A DNA stretch of 25,721 nt from Butyricicoccus sp. (GCA_020025755.1 JAHHRO010000029.1:1-25721), one strand, 5' to 3'; shown: positions 6,324 through 15,379, numbered from the stretch's first letter. A program made the numbers and translations. The notes: generated from the sequence alone by a model not told the origin.

Positions 6324-7427
6324 TTATCTCATGTAGTCGATGAACGACTGATCTAAGATACTGTTGCCGATTTTGATGGCGGAATTATAGAAGGTCTGTG
6401 CGAAGATCAGATTGGTAAATGCCATTGCCGGATCTTCCTCGGTGAGATCGTAGATCTGCGTATACAGGGAATCCGAGGTCTGTTTGAGACGATCGTGGTT
6501 CGAGTGAACGAAGTCGGCACGGGTGTCGATGGTAGAAACTGCCTTGCGGATCTCGTTGCGCGTCTCTGTGAATCGATCGCGTCGGGCATTCATGCCGTCA
6601 AAATCGAAAGGATCCTGCTCAAATGCGTCCGCGATATCACGCAGCTGGCTGATCGCGTTCTTGGGGTCGCCCTTCGCATCCTTGCCAAAGCCGATCACAT
6701 TGATGCCCGGCATGGCAACGTTCATTGCGCTGGCACTGTTGATATCGTTCGAGGTATTGAAGTTACCCAAACCACCGGTTTCATTCTTCATGCTGAGACC
6801 GATATCCACAAACAGCTTTTCTTCAGAGAGCTGCTTGAGGACGTCTTCACCGGTCATGTCTTGACCATTTGGCTTCTTGAGCGGATTACCATTGCCATCC
6901 AGCGCAAATGCAGGCAGCTTTCCGTCTTTTGTCAGACCGGTATCCACATTGACACCGCGATAGTACAGGTTATATTGATTATCCAACTCGAACGGTGCTT
7001 CATCTGTGCCCTGTCCACCAAAGAGGAAGTCGTCGTTGTACTTGGCGTTCAGGGACTGCACCATGGATTCCATGTGGCCGCGGATGGTCTGCGCAACCAG
7101 TTTGCGAGAATCGGCATCCTTGTCGCCGTTCATGCCGGTGGAGATATCATAGTCGATCTTGTTTGCCAGTTCACTGACTTCTATGGCACTGCTCCAAACC
7201 TGATCGAAACGCTCCGTCACAGCCTTGCTGTTCTGGATGTAGTTATCCGTCTTGCCGAAAGAGCGGATCAGGTTGAAGGATCGTGCAGCGGCTGCCGGAT
7301 TGTCGCCAAAGCTGCGGAACTTTTTGAAATCCGATGCGGTCTGGCGTGCCCGCTCCAGATTGATACGGGAACGCGTCAGGTTTGTTCGATAGCCGCGGAT
7401 AACACCGGCGGAAGAAATTCTTATCAT
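6324..7427 (-). CDS. flgL: FlgL, hook-filament junction protein
   Basis: A 367-residue hook-associated protein 3. The N-terminal D0 helix (MIRISSAGVIRGYRTNLTRSRINLERA) and C-terminal helix (AFTNLIFAQTFYNSAIKIGNSILDQSFIDYMR), quoted here in parts, are flagellin-like, and the internal DFLFGGQGTDEAPF motif is typical of FlgL. It joins FlgK to the filament and is exported by the type III apparatus with FlgN as chaperone. It is about 60-70 residues longer than compact homologues because of a central domain (about 150-250). A clear AGGAGG lies 9-10 nt before the ATG, and flgK ends 21 nt upstream. Confidence 0.93.
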   Translation of the reverse strand: MIRISSAGVIRGYRTNLTRSRINLERARQTASDFKKFRSFGDNPAAAARSFNLIRSFGKTDNYIQNSKAVTERFDQVWSSAIEVSELANKIDYDISTGMNGDKDADSRKLVAQTIRGHMESMVQSLNAKYNDDFLFGGQGTDEAPFELDNQYNLYYRGVNVDTGLTKDGKLPAFALDGNGNPLKKPNGQDMTGEDVLKQLSEEKLFVDIGLSMKNETGGLGNFNTSNDINSASAMNVAMPGINVIGFGKDAKGDPKNAISQLRDIADAFEQDPFDFDGMNARRDRFTETRNEIRKAVSTIDTRADFVHSNHDRLKQTSDSLYTQIYDLTEEDPAMAFTNLIFAQTFYNSAIKIGNSILDQSFIDYMR

Positions 7428-7448
7428 GATCGTTTGCCTCCTAGTTTA

Positions 7449-9755
7449 TCAGCCGCCAACACCAATGTTCAGGATGGATTGCAGCATTTCGTCCAGTGTG
7501 GTCATCACGCGGCATGCCGCTTGGAACGATTTCTGGTACTGTACCAGATTGATTCCTTCTTCGTTGAGGTCAACGGAAGAAATGTTATCGCGTGCGATCG
7601 CACGCTCGTTTGCCGCAATGGAAAAATTGTTGAGAAGAGTGCTTGAAGTGGAGATCTCAGAACCAAGTACACTGTTCATGTTGGTGAACATCTGCTCGAA
7701 AGAACCGGTGAAGATCTTACGTTCAACATTAGGGCCGCCGTTTGGATCTGGATCTGTGATTTTATCTCCGTTTGCATTGACTGCAATAAAGTTCTGATCC
7801 TTGTTCAGGGCAGCGATCAGGGTATGGACGTTCGAGTTGTCCTTGGTGCCCTGCTGCACGGCATTTGGGTCGATGGTCTGGGTAATGTGAACGGAGCCAT
7901 CCCTCCATCCCTTGGAGATCTGGATATTCGATGCGGTGATATTTGTGTTGTTTGGATCGCCGGATTCAAACAAGTTCGCATCCTTGCGCTTATATCCCTT
8001 TGCTGGGTCGTTTGGATCGATAAGCTGTGGTTTTCCGTCCTGATCCAGCTCCAGCGGTTTGTTCAGATCGTTCATGGTCTCGGCAAAGGTCTGCGCCAGA
8101 GTATCCAAAGAACGCTGATAGTATGCAATGCCACGGATCTCGGAGGTGGGCTGTCCAAATTCACCCTGACCGTTTAAGTATTCAAGGTCTGCACGCAGGA
8201 CACCGCCGGACATCTTGCCGCTGGCGTAGAGACCGGGTTCCTTGTGTGCGGCTTCATTGAGATCCTTTTGTGTCACCGTCTTAAATTGTTGTCCACCCAA
8301 CAGTAACTCAGCATCTGCTGGCGGATTGTTATTGGACTTATCCACAACTGAGAAAGTGGGGGAGGTAGTCGGATTGGCTGGGTCGACTAATGTAACATTT
8401 GGGGGTGCTGCAAGATTACCACCATTAACGGTAATCGTTACCTTACCATCTGCATCTGTTGTTTGATTCATGGTCAGACCTTGCTTTTGGAGAGCGTCTG
8501 TTAATGCGTCCACTTTGCGCGTGCGCTGCTTTTCAAGGGAAGCTTGCAGCTCATTGAGTTCACGGTTCCGGCTGTCCAGCTTGTTGAATGCATTGAGCTG
8601 ATCCTGCGCTGTCTTTTTCGCTGCCGGATCTTTTGCATTCTTTACAGCATCTTTCAATGTTGTCAGGGTCGTCTCACGATCCCTTCCAAAAGAGTCTGCG
8701 TTCCACGTTACACCAAGTTGTCCGTTGATAGCAGTTAAGTCTGTATTCCATTGACCGCGCTGTGTTTTCAGATCTTCAAATTTCTGGTTCAGCCCATTCA
8801 GGGAATTTACCTGATTGTTCAGGTCGTCGAGTTCCTTGCGGATCGCTGCGATCACAGGGGTATCACCCTGCGGATTGGTCAGACCACCGAGATTGATCTC
8901 GTAATCCCCTGTGTGTGCAGGATCGGGCTTGCCGTCATTCGTGAGTGGGGTGATCTCCAGCTTGTTTGCATATTCGCCATCGATCAGGGTCAGACGATCG
9001 CCGGGGGCTGCGTTCGGCATATCCAGTTCGATCTTCAGACGGTTGACAGAAATGGTGCTGGAAACTTTTTCCTCGCTGTAGGATACCTTGATCTTTGCCA
9101 TCGTTGCAAGCTCATCGATCATCATATTACGCTGATCGATCATTTCCAGCGCATTGTCGCCATGGATCTGGCTCTTGCGGATCTCGATATTCAGCTTCTG
9201 GATATTGCCCAAAAGTTCGTTCACCTTGCCTACGTTCTGGTCAAATCCCTGAAGTGCATTGTTTTTCTGTGCGCTGAGATCGGCAGAGTAGCTGTTCAGA
9301 AGTGATACCAGCTTGTTGCAGGCATCACGCACCAGCGTATCGTTTTCTGGGGTAGCATTGTTTGCAAGGTTGTTGAGCTGTGTGCGGATGCTCTCGAATG
9401 CGGTGTGTACACCGTCTTTAGATACTTCGTCCAGTACGGCTTTCAGCGCATCCAGATTATTGAGCTTTTCTTCATAAAAGCCGACCTTAGAAGCTTCGTT
9501 GCGGTAGCGGATATCGAGGAACGGGTCACGGATCTGGCTTACGCTGGTGACCAGCGAGCCCATGCCGATGCGAACATCCGTAGAGCACGCATAACGATCC
9601 GCTGTACCGCCGTACAGACTGACCTGATTGATACGCTGACGGGTATAACCGTTGGTGTTGATGTTTGTGATATTGTTTCCCGTGATATGCAGACCTTGCT
9701 GGCTCGAGCGGATGCCGAGCTTGGCCATCGAGAAACCGCCAAAAGTTGAGATCAT
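7449..9755 (-). CDS. flgK: FlgK, hook-associated protein 1, with large insertion
   Basis: A 768-residue FlgK. The N-terminus (FGGFSMAKLGIRSSQQGLHI, then NNITNINTNGYTRQR) is the flagellar rod/hook motif, and the C-terminus (EGINLVQYQKSFQAACRVMT...) is the matching D0 helix. The protein forms the first hook-filament junction zone and is exported by the flagellar type III system. It is far longer than B. subtilis FlgK (507 residues). The excess lies mainly in residues 302-500, which hold a charged coiled-coil-like stretch (about 302-426) followed by a Pro/Asn-rich beta segment. GGAGG sits 7 nt before the ATG. It follows flgN by 29 nt. Confidence 0.95.
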   Translation of the reverse strand: MISTFGGFSMAKLGIRSSQQGLHITGNNITNINTNGYTRQRINQVSLYGGTADRYACSTDVRIGMGSLVTSVSQIRDPFLDIRYRNEASKVGFYEEKLNNLDALKAVLDEVSKDGVHTAFESIRTQLNNLANNATPENDTLVRDACNKLVSLLNSYSADLSAQKNNALQGFDQNVGKVNELLGNIQKLNIEIRKSQIHGDNALEMIDQRNMMIDELATMAKIKVSYSEEKVSSTISVNRLKIELDMPNAAPGDRLTLIDGEYANKLEITPLTNDGKPDPAHTGDYEINLGGLTNPQGDTPVIAAIRKELDDLNNQVNSLNGLNQKFEDLKTQRGQWNTDLTAINGQLGVTWNADSFGRDRETTLTTLKDAVKNAKDPAAKKTAQDQLNAFNKLDSRNRELNELQASLEKQRTRKVDALTDALQKQGLTMNQTTDADGKVTITVNGGNLAAPPNVTLVDPANPTTSPTFSVVDKSNNNPPADAELLLGGQQFKTVTQKDLNEAAHKEPGLYASGKMSGGVLRADLEYLNGQGEFGQPTSEIRGIAYYQRSLDTLAQTFAETMNDLNKPLELDQDGKPQLIDPNDPAKGYKRKDANLFESGDPNNTNITASNIQISKGWRDGSVHITQTIDPNAVQQGTKDNSNVHTLIAALNKDQNFIAVNANGDKITDPDPNGGPNVERKIFTGSFEQMFTNMNSVLGSEISTSSTLLNNFSIAANERAIARDNISSVDLNEEGINLVQYQKSFQAACRVMTTLDEMLQSILNIGVGG

Positions 9756-9784
9756 ATTGTTTCCTCCGTGTTGTTAGAGATGGC

Positions 9785-10240
9785 TCAGGCCTTGATATCC
9801 GTGAAGCTGCCCTGTTGCGGTCTTGGGCTTTGTGCCTGCGGTGCCGCTTTGCCTGCCTCATCGAGCGCGTGCTCGATCTCCTGCAAGGTCGTTTCCAGAA
9901 TTGCGCGAGATGCCGCAGCCGCACTGGCATACAGCTCATAAGCTGCTCGGAATTTCTTCATGGCAGGTGCGATCAGCGCACGATCCGACGGGGAAAGATG
10001 ATCGGGGATCTCGCGCAAGGAAACCGAACCCAATCCAAGGGCATTGGAAAGCTGATCCTTTTTGCGCTGCATGCCGCGGATCTGCAAAGAAAACGCCTGT
10101 TCACGCTGCATGCAGTGTTCCAGTGCCTGTAGATCATCCTGATTCGTTGCTTGGACTTTTTCCTGCTGTATTACGCTAAGCTGATCGAATAACTTTGCAA
10201 AGTCATCAAACAGCTTACCAAGTTCTTCAATATGCGTCAT
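9785..10240 (-). CDS. flgN: FlgN-like export chaperone
   Basis: A 151-residue, almost wholly helical protein with the long amphipathic coiled coil of FlgN (residues about 5-120), including the LSVIQQEKVQATNQDDLQALE segment (given in part) where the family has a conserved E(R)..AL..ND...L. FlgN holds FlgK and FlgL unfolded and delivers them to the export gate. Its position directly upstream of flgK and downstream of flgM matches B. subtilis. The C-terminal tail is Pro/Gln-rich and low complexity. A GAGGTG ribosome site precedes the ATG. Sequence conservation is weak, so the call rests on size, helicity and order. Confidence 0.85.
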   Translation of the reverse strand: MTHIEELGKLFDDFAKLFDQLSVIQQEKVQATNQDDLQALEHCMQREQAFSLQIRGMQRKKDQLSNALGLGSVSLREIPDHLSPSDRALIAPAMKKFRAAYELYASAAAASRAILETTLQEIEHALDEAGKAAPQAQSPRPQQGSFTDIKA

Positions 10241-10255
10241 AAGTGGGTCACCTCG

Positions 10256-10546
10256 TCAGAGTAAAATGCGGCGCACGATTTCGTCTATATCGATTTGATA
10301 CTTTCCGGCAGCGACCTGATCATGGAGCGACTGGATATCGCCTGTTGTCGTAGCAGTACGCACTTCCTGTGCGACACGACTGGTCATTTCAAGCGCGAAA
10401 GATTGCTCTGGGGATAAGTTTGTATGCTGCAGGGTAACTTTGTCAAAATTTTTGACATCTTCACGCTGCGGTTCATGCCCAATGCGCTCTCCAGAACGGA
10501 TCATGCGTGGGGATATAGGCGATACATAGTTATTGAGGATCTGCAT
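10256..10546 (-). CDS. flgM: FlgM, anti-sigma-28 factor
   Basis: A 96-residue FlgM. The disordered N-terminal half (secretion-competent) leads into the sigma-binding helical half: VTLQHTNLSPEQSFALEMTS, then VRTATTTGDIQSLHDQVAAGKYQIDIDEIVRRIL, where R..R...V..L...I..G.Y..D...VA..I is the family pattern. It holds sigma-28 inactive until exported through the finished hook. Its targets here would be the two flagellin promoters at 4710-4851. AGGAGT lies 6-7 nt before the ATG. Confidence 0.9.
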   Translation of the reverse strand: MQILNNYVSPISPRMIRSGERIGHEPQREDVKNFDKVTLQHTNLSPEQSFALEMTSRVAQEVRTATTTGDIQSLHDQVAAGKYQIDIDEIVRRILL

Positions 10547-10619
10547 AGGATCACTCCTCTCAAAGATAGTAGATCGCTGAATACACTATAAATATCGTAC
10601 ATTTATAGGGAAATATAAG

Positions 10620-10716
10620 AGGCTATTTGAAATTTTTCTAAATAGAGGATGCAAAATTTCATGGCAAGCAATTGCAGAAAATTTGCTTTCTCTATCAGAA
10701 AAGACACAAATAGCCT
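10620..10716. mobile_element. MITE-like terminal-inverted-repeat element
   Basis: A 97-bp AT-rich, non-coding element in the flgM-cheB gap. It is bounded by perfect 10-bp inverted repeats AGGCTATTTG / CAAATAGCCT; the match extends to 16 of 20 positions. There is no ORF. The ends resemble those of the element at 24738-24906 (GGCTAT(C/T)TGAAA), as do parts of the interior (TGCAGAAAATTTG versus TGCGAAAAATTCG). It may instead be a long RNA hairpin between two operon halves. The rest of the 211-bp gap (10547-10757) shows no convincing promoter. Confidence 0.5.
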
Positions 10717-10757
10717 GATTTACGTTCCTATGGAAGATGGTGTGTGGGGATACTGCC

Positions 10758-11810
10758 TTATAAGGTGCTGAGATGGCGCAGAAGTGTGTCCGAGATGCGT
10801 TCCAAAGGCTCCTGACGGCACACACCACCGATTTTATATGCCTCCATCGGCATGCCGTAGACGACTGAGCTGGCTTCGTCCTGCCCGATGGTGAATGCGC
10901 CGCGTCTGCGCATTTCGAGCATACCGTTCGCGCCATCCCGACCCATACCGGTCAGGATGATGCCCACCTGCTTGCACTTGACCGACTGCGCCATGGAGTG
11001 GAACAGCACATCGACCGAGGGACGATGACCGCTCACCTTGGGTTCGTTCTGGCAGGATACCGTGTAGCCCGTGCCCGTATGAACGACCTTCATCTGCATA
11101 TCCCCGGGGGCGATCAGCACAAGGCCGCGCTGGATGCGGTCGCCGCTCTTGGCTTCGCGCACCTCCATTTTGCAGATGCGGTTGAGGCGTTCTGCATACA
11201 TCCCCGTAAAGCCGACCGGCATGTGCTGAACGATGACGATGCCGGGTGTGTTGGCAGGCAGATGGCGCAGGACTTCTAGGGTCGCTTCCGTGCCGCCGGT
11301 CGATGCGCCCAGTGCGATGATGACATCATCAAGGGACTTGCTCGTTAAGGGGGGCAGGATGGATGCCGGATGGGCGCGGCGCGTCATTTGGATCGATTGT
11401 GCCGTGCGTACATGGGCGCGGGAGGCGGCGCGGACCTTGAGCGCGAGTTCGCGCTGGAACAGATCCACGCTGCTTGGACGTGACATATCCGGCTTGCGCA
11501 CAAAATCGACGGCACCGGCAGACAGCGCATCGAATACGCGCAGGTTCAGAGAAGAACAGACAACGACTGGTATCGGATGCTGCGGAATGTATTCCTTTAA
11601 AAAATCAAGGCCGCTCTGACCGGGCATCTCAACATCCAGCGTCAGTACATCGGGCTTGAGCTGCTCGATCTTGCGGCGTGCATCTGAGGTGTTGATTGCG
11701 TAGCCAACGACTTCCAATCGTGCATCACGCGCGAGACCATCGGCCAGCACGCGGCGCGCGATGATGGAATCATCAACGACCAACACGCGGATTTTATTCT
11801 CAGTTTGCAT
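10758..11810 (-). CDS. cheB: CheB, receptor methylesterase / glutamine deamidase
   Basis: A 350-residue CheB. The receiver domain (1-125) has the DD pair at 13-14, phospho-acceptor Asp59 (TLDVEMPGQSG) and Lys106 in VRKPD. A linker of about 35 residues leads to the esterase domain (about 160-345) with the catalytic triad Ser170 (ALGASTGGTEA), His196 (VQHMPVGFT) and Asp292 (TGMGRDGANGM). It removes methyl groups added by CheR from chemoreceptors such as the one at 22709. AAAGGA lies about 11 nt before the ATG. It is separated from cheR by an 89-bp gap that contains a hairpin. Confidence 0.97.
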   Translation of the reverse strand: MQTENKIRVLVVDDSIIARRVLADGLARDARLEVVGYAINTSDARRKIEQLKPDVLTLDVEMPGQSGLDFLKEYIPQHPIPVVVCSSLNLRVFDALSAGAVDFVRKPDMSRPSSVDLFQRELALKVRAASRAHVRTAQSIQMTRRAHPASILPPLTSKSLDDVIIALGASTGGTEATLEVLRHLPANTPGIVIVQHMPVGFTGMYAERLNRICKMEVREAKSGDRIQRGLVLIAPGDMQMKVVHTGTGYTVSCQNEPKVSGHRPSVDVLFHSMAQSVKCKQVGIILTGMGRDGANGMLEMRRRGAFTIGQDEASSVVYGMPMEAYKIGGVCRQEPLERISDTLLRHLSTL

Positions 11811-11853
11811 AACATACAGGTCCTTTCATAAAACAGATCCGCCTCGCTGAGCT

Positions 11854-11890
11854 ACAATGAAAATTGCCCGTGCGTAAAGCGTCGGGCAAT
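11854..11890 (-). terminator. Hairpin with short U-tract between cheR and cheB
   Basis: Read leftward, the perfect 8-bp stem ATTGCCCG / CGGGCAAT (11883-11890 with 11863-11870) encloses a 12-nt loop and is followed by TTTCATT. It looks like a weak intrinsic terminator or processing site within the che operon and could lower cheB relative to cheR. Confidence 0.5.
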
Positions 11891-11899
11891 GGGAGGGTC

Positions 11900-12709
11900 T
11901 CATGCCTTGCGGTAGGTGGCAGGGTGCAGGTACTGATACGGGCTGCTGTCCTTATTGATCGTTTCCGAATGCCCAATGAGCAGGTATCCACCGGGAACGG
12001 TCGCGTCATAAAACCGCCGTACCAATGCGTCCTTTGTCGGCTGATCGAAGTAGATCATGACATTACGGCAGAAAATAACATCAAATTTCAAACGGAACTG
12101 GATCGGGTCCATGAGATTGAAGGTGCGGAAGATCACGTTTTTGCGGATGCTCGGTGCAACGGTGTAAAGGGAACTTCCGGGATCCTTCGTGAAGTATTTC
12201 TGCCGCCAGACCGGCGGGATATCGGGCGGCAGATCGTAGGTCGCTTTCTGCGCAGCGGCCAATACACGCTGAGAGATATCGGTCGCGAGTACACGCGTAT
12301 CCCATTGACCTGCGGAAGCCCCCAGATAATCCATCAGGATCATGGAGATATTGTAGGGCTCCTCGCCGGAAGAACAGCCGGCAGACCAAATGGACAGCAC
12401 CCGATCGCGTTGATGACGGCGCACCAACTCGGGGAGGATGGTATTCTTGAAGAAATCGTAATGGGTCTGCTCACGCATGAAATAGGTATAGTTCGTGGTC
12501 AGTTTATTGAGCAGCAGCTCCATATCCTCCTGCGTTGCCGCAGTGAGGATATGGTCAACATAGCTGCTGAAATCCGTATAGCCCTGTGAAGCGATCGTTG
12601 TGGACATACGGCTCGTGATCAGCTGACGCTTATGCGTGAGGTCGATCCCAAATTTGCTTTTGATAAAACTAGTCAGGCGGTGGAAGTCGCGATCGGAAAG
12701 ATCAAACAT
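11900..12709 (-). CDS. cheR: CheR, chemoreceptor methyltransferase
   Basis: A 269-residue CheR. The helical N-terminal domain (1-75) ends in NKLTTNYTYFMRE; the SAM-binding motif IWSAGCSSGEEPYN (about 107-120) and FCRNVMIYFD, then GGYLLIGHSE near the C-terminus, are family signatures. It methylates glutamates on chemoreceptors and opposes CheB. The receptor in this window lacks the C-terminal NWETF-type pentapeptide used as a CheR tether in enterics. GGAGGG lies 6-7 nt before the ATG; cheW ends 18 nt upstream. Confidence 0.97.
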   Translation of the reverse strand: MFDLSDRDFHRLTSFIKSKFGIDLTHKRQLITSRMSTTIASQGYTDFSSYVDHILTAATQEDMELLLNKLTTNYTYFMREQTHYDFFKNTILPELVRRHQRDRVLSIWSAGCSSGEEPYNISMILMDYLGASAGQWDTRVLATDISQRVLAAAQKATYDLPPDIPPVWRQKYFTKDPGSSLYTVAPSIRKNVIFRTFNLMDPIQFRLKFDVIFCRNVMIYFDQPTKDALVRRFYDATVPGGYLLIGHSETINKDSSPYQYLHPATYRKA

Positions 12710-12727
12710 ACAGTTCCCTCCGAAAAA

Positions 12728-13213
12728 TCACACTTCATTGATCATGCGTGCACAATCCAGCACGAGCATCGTATCACTGCCGTCTGCAAGAGAGATCATG
12801 CCGCTGACAAGCTGCTGATCGCTCACCGGACCGGTAGAAATTTGCGTTTCATCGATGTCGACCATCTGCGCAACACGATCGACCAGGATGCCGATGTGTG
12901 TGCCGTCGATATCCAGCACGATGATGCATACCGTGCTGTCATCGTGTTCGGCAGACGGATGCCCGATGCGCAGCCGGGTGTCGATGATGGGGATGATCTG
13001 ACCGCGCAGGTTGATGATGCCTTTGACATAGTCCGGGGTCATCGGCAGGGAAGTGAGGGCGTGGTTGATGATGATCTCGACCACATAAGAAGCGTTGACG
13101 CCGAACAGGAGATCATCTGCCACGAAGGTCAGATATTTCGTCATCAGCGTATCTGCATGAACGAGTTCTCCAGTCAGTGCATCGATCGTCATATCCATGG
13201 ATTCAGTAGACAT
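12728..13213 (-). CDS. cheW: CheW, receptor-kinase coupling protein
   Basis: A 161-residue single CheW domain. Hallmarks: YLTFVADDLLFGVNASYVVEI (given in part), VKGIINLRGQIIPIIDTRLRIG, and VDRVAQMVDIDETQI. The 22 residues before the domain form a short extension. CheW bridges the receptor tip to CheA domain P5. AGAGGAG precedes the ATG, and cheA stops 27 nt upstream. Confidence 0.96.
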   Translation of the reverse strand: MSTESMDMTIDALTGELVHADTLMTKYLTFVADDLLFGVNASYVVEIIINHALTSLPMTPDYVKGIINLRGQIIPIIDTRLRIGHPSAEHDDSTVCIIVLDIDGTHIGILVDRVAQMVDIDETQISTGPVSDQQLVSGMISLADGSDTMLVLDCARMINEV

Positions 13214-13240
13214 AGGTGTCGTCTCCTCTCTTTCTTGGGC

Positions 13241-15331
13241 TTAATGCAGCATATTGCCGTTTTGTGCAGCCATATACAGGTTGGCAACATCGAGGATGAT
13301 GCTGATATTGCCGTCGCCCATGATCGTACAGCCGGTGATGCCCGAATTTTTGATGTTGAAGTTGTTTAAGTAGGAAGGCAGCGGCTTTACAACGACCTGC
13401 TGCTCGCCAAGCAGCTCATCAACGAACAGACAGTAGGAGAGTTCGCCGGAATCTACCCATACCAGAATGCCGTCCTCGATGTTTGTGATCTCGGTATCGA
13501 TCTGGTACAGATCGTGGATGCGCACGATCGGGTAGAAGCTGCCCATGCGGTTGATCATCTCGCCGTGGTTGGCATCGTGGATGACCTCGCCTTCGGAAAC
13601 CTTGAAGGACTGACGGATATTGTGGATCGGGATGGTGAAGATGGATTTGCCGACAGACAGTTCCATGCCGTCAACGATCGCCAGCGTGAGCGGGATCTTG
13701 AGGGTCACGCACATGCCCTTTCCGATCTCGCTGGAGATGGAGACCGTACCGCCAACGCTTTCTACGTTCGCCTTTACAACGTCCATGCCAACACCACGGC
13801 CAGAGTATTCGGTCACTTCCTTGTTGGTGGAGAAGCCCGGTGCCATCAGGAACGCAAGGATCTCCTTATGCGTGTATTCACTCTCAGGCTTGGTCAGCAG
13901 ACCGTTCTTGCGTGCCTTCGCCAGGACGCCCTCTGGGTTAACACCCTGACCATCGTCCTGAATGGTGATGATGACTTCGCTTCCGGTATGCGCAGCGGAC
14001 AGTGTGATGGTACCCTGTGGGTCCTTTCCGGCTGCGATGCGGTCTTCTACGTTCTCCTCCAGACCGTGATCCATGGAGTTGCGCACGATGTGCATGATCG
14101 GGTCTCCGATGCTGTCAACGATGGACTTATCGACTTCGGTATCCTCGCCCTCGATCACCAGACGCGCCTTCTTGCCCAGCTTCTGGGACATATCACGCAC
14201 GATACGCTTCATCTTCTGGAAAGTACCCGAAACAGGCACCATACGGATGGACATACTGATATCCTGCAGTTCATCGGTGAGCTTGCGCAGCTGACGCGCG
14301 GACTTTGTGAAGTTGTCCAGCTTGAGACCGCGGATATCGGGAGAGGAGGTCACCATGGATTCGGTGATTACGATCTCACCAACGATCGCCATGAGGCTGT
14401 CCAGCTTGGACAGGTTGACGCTGATGAGGCTCTGTTTGCTGGCTGCCGTGCGGTTCGCGCCTGCGTTCGTGGGCGTGCCGCCGCTTACCGCCGGATGCAC
14501 CGGTGTATCGGCAGGAGCCGGTACCGGATCTTCCTTGACGGTGTTGAGAGCCGGAGCCGGTGCGGGAGCAGCCGATTCCGGAGCTTCTGCATCGGTATCC
14601 GCGAGAACTTCGTAGGTCTGGATGTTGCTTGCACCCTTTACAACTTCGATCGCAGCCTGAAGTGCTTCTGAACTGGTGAAGTGGAGCAGGAAGCCCTTGT
14701 CCACGATGATGGACGCGGAGTCCGGATTGCTGTCTACATCGGAAGGCTCATAGGTGGGGTCAAGACCGGCCTCTGAGAGAGAGGTGACGAGCATGAAGGC
14801 ACGCAGGTTTTCCATGCCGCAGCCCTCATCAAAAAAGACATGCAGGATGTGACCTGTGCTCGAAGCAGAGGCAGCCGGAGCGGCTTTTGCCGGAGCGGCC
14901 TGCGCGGCTGCATTGCCGCCTCCGTTAATTTTCTGCATAAAACTATTAATATCTGAGAGGAACGTGTCGATATCATCAGAAAGGGGTTCGCTGTTTTCGA
15001 TCTTCTTGACTTCGGAACGGAAAAAGTCCGTCGACAGGAACATGAGATTGAACAGTTCGTGGTGAAGATCCTCCGGGATCGCATCCATGGAATGTTCACG
15101 GATGACGAAAAACAAGTCCTCGATGCGATGTGCGATCGTGGTCAACGCCTGAAATTCCATCATGGCGGATGAGCCCTTGAGTGTATGCATGATGCGGAAG
15201 ATCTCGTTCACATCATCTTCAGTAAAAGTATTTGCCTGTTCTGAGTTCAAAAGGATCCCATCGAGCTGCTCGAGCAGGGTGTTTGTCTCGTACAGGTACA
15301 TTTCCAATATATTATCGTTGCCATTATCCAT
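13241..15331 (-). CDS. cheA: CheA, chemotaxis histidine kinase
   Basis: A 696-residue CheA with all five domains: P1 HPt with phospho-acceptor His49 (RIMHTLKGSSAMM); P2 response-regulator docking (about 160-245); an Ala/Pro-rich linker; P3 dimerisation (VNLSKLDSLMAIVGEIVI); P4 ATPase with N-box HIVRNSMDHG, DDGQG and YSGRGVGMDVV; P5 CheW-like to the C-terminus. It phosphorylates CheY and CheB in response to receptors; no cheY is in the window. The ATG at 15331 is chosen because P1 begins almost immediately. An upstream in-frame ATG (15382) would add 17 Arg/Lys-rich residues and lacks a ribosome site. The chosen start has only a weak AAGGCGG. First gene of the leftward che block, divergent from the FliK-like gene. 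Confidence 0.95.
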   Translation of the reverse strand: MDNGNDNILEMYLYETNTLLEQLDGILLNSEQANTFTEDDVNEIFRIMHTLKGSSAMMEFQALTTIAHRIEDLFFVIREHSMDAIPEDLHHELFNLMFLSTDFFRSEVKKIENSEPLSDDIDTFLSDINSFMQKINGGGNAAAQAAPAKAAPAASASSTGHILHVFFDEGCGMENLRAFMLVTSLSEAGLDPTYEPSDVDSNPDSASIIVDKGFLLHFTSSEALQAAIEVVKGASNIQTYEVLADTDAEAPESAAPAPAPALNTVKEDPVPAPADTPVHPAVSGGTPTNAGANRTAASKQSLISVNLSKLDSLMAIVGEIVITESMVTSSPDIRGLKLDNFTKSARQLRKLTDELQDISMSIRMVPVSGTFQKMKRIVRDMSQKLGKKARLVIEGEDTEVDKSIVDSIGDPIMHIVRNSMDHGLEENVEDRIAAGKDPQGTITLSAAHTGSEVIITIQDDGQGVNPEGVLAKARKNGLLTKPESEYTHKEILAFLMAPGFSTNKEVTEYSGRGVGMDVVKANVESVGGTVSISSEIGKGMCVTLKIPLTLAIVDGMELSVGKSIFTIPIHNIRQSFKVSEGEVIHDANHGEMINRMGSFYPIVRIHDLYQIDTEITNIEDGILVWVDSGELSYCLFVDELLGEQQVVVKPLPSYLNNFNIKNSGITGCTIMGDGNISIILDVANLYMAAQNGNMLH

Positions 15332-15379
15332 TAAGGAACACCGCCTTTTCGTATAGTCTCTTTTTAATATCGTCCAAAA

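Noticed and set aside
6309..6335. Sigma-28-like -10 (CACGATAA) upstream of the DUF6470 gene
   Set aside because: The -35 at 11 bp spacing (TACATGAG) matches poorly and lies inside the flgL coding end.
6495..7646. 383-codon open frame on the + strand
   Set aside because: It lies antisense to flgL and flgK, has no family similarity, and its composition is that of a codon shadow.
10441..10457. 17-bp palindrome TGTCAAAATTTTTGACA
   Set aside because: It falls inside the flgM coding sequence (residues around NFDKV) and away from any promoter; most likely chance, though an operator cannot be fully excluded.
13514..14671. 385-codon open frame on the + strand
   Set aside because: Fully antisense to cheA, whose domains are complete and canonical; His/Asp-rich shadow protein without motifs.
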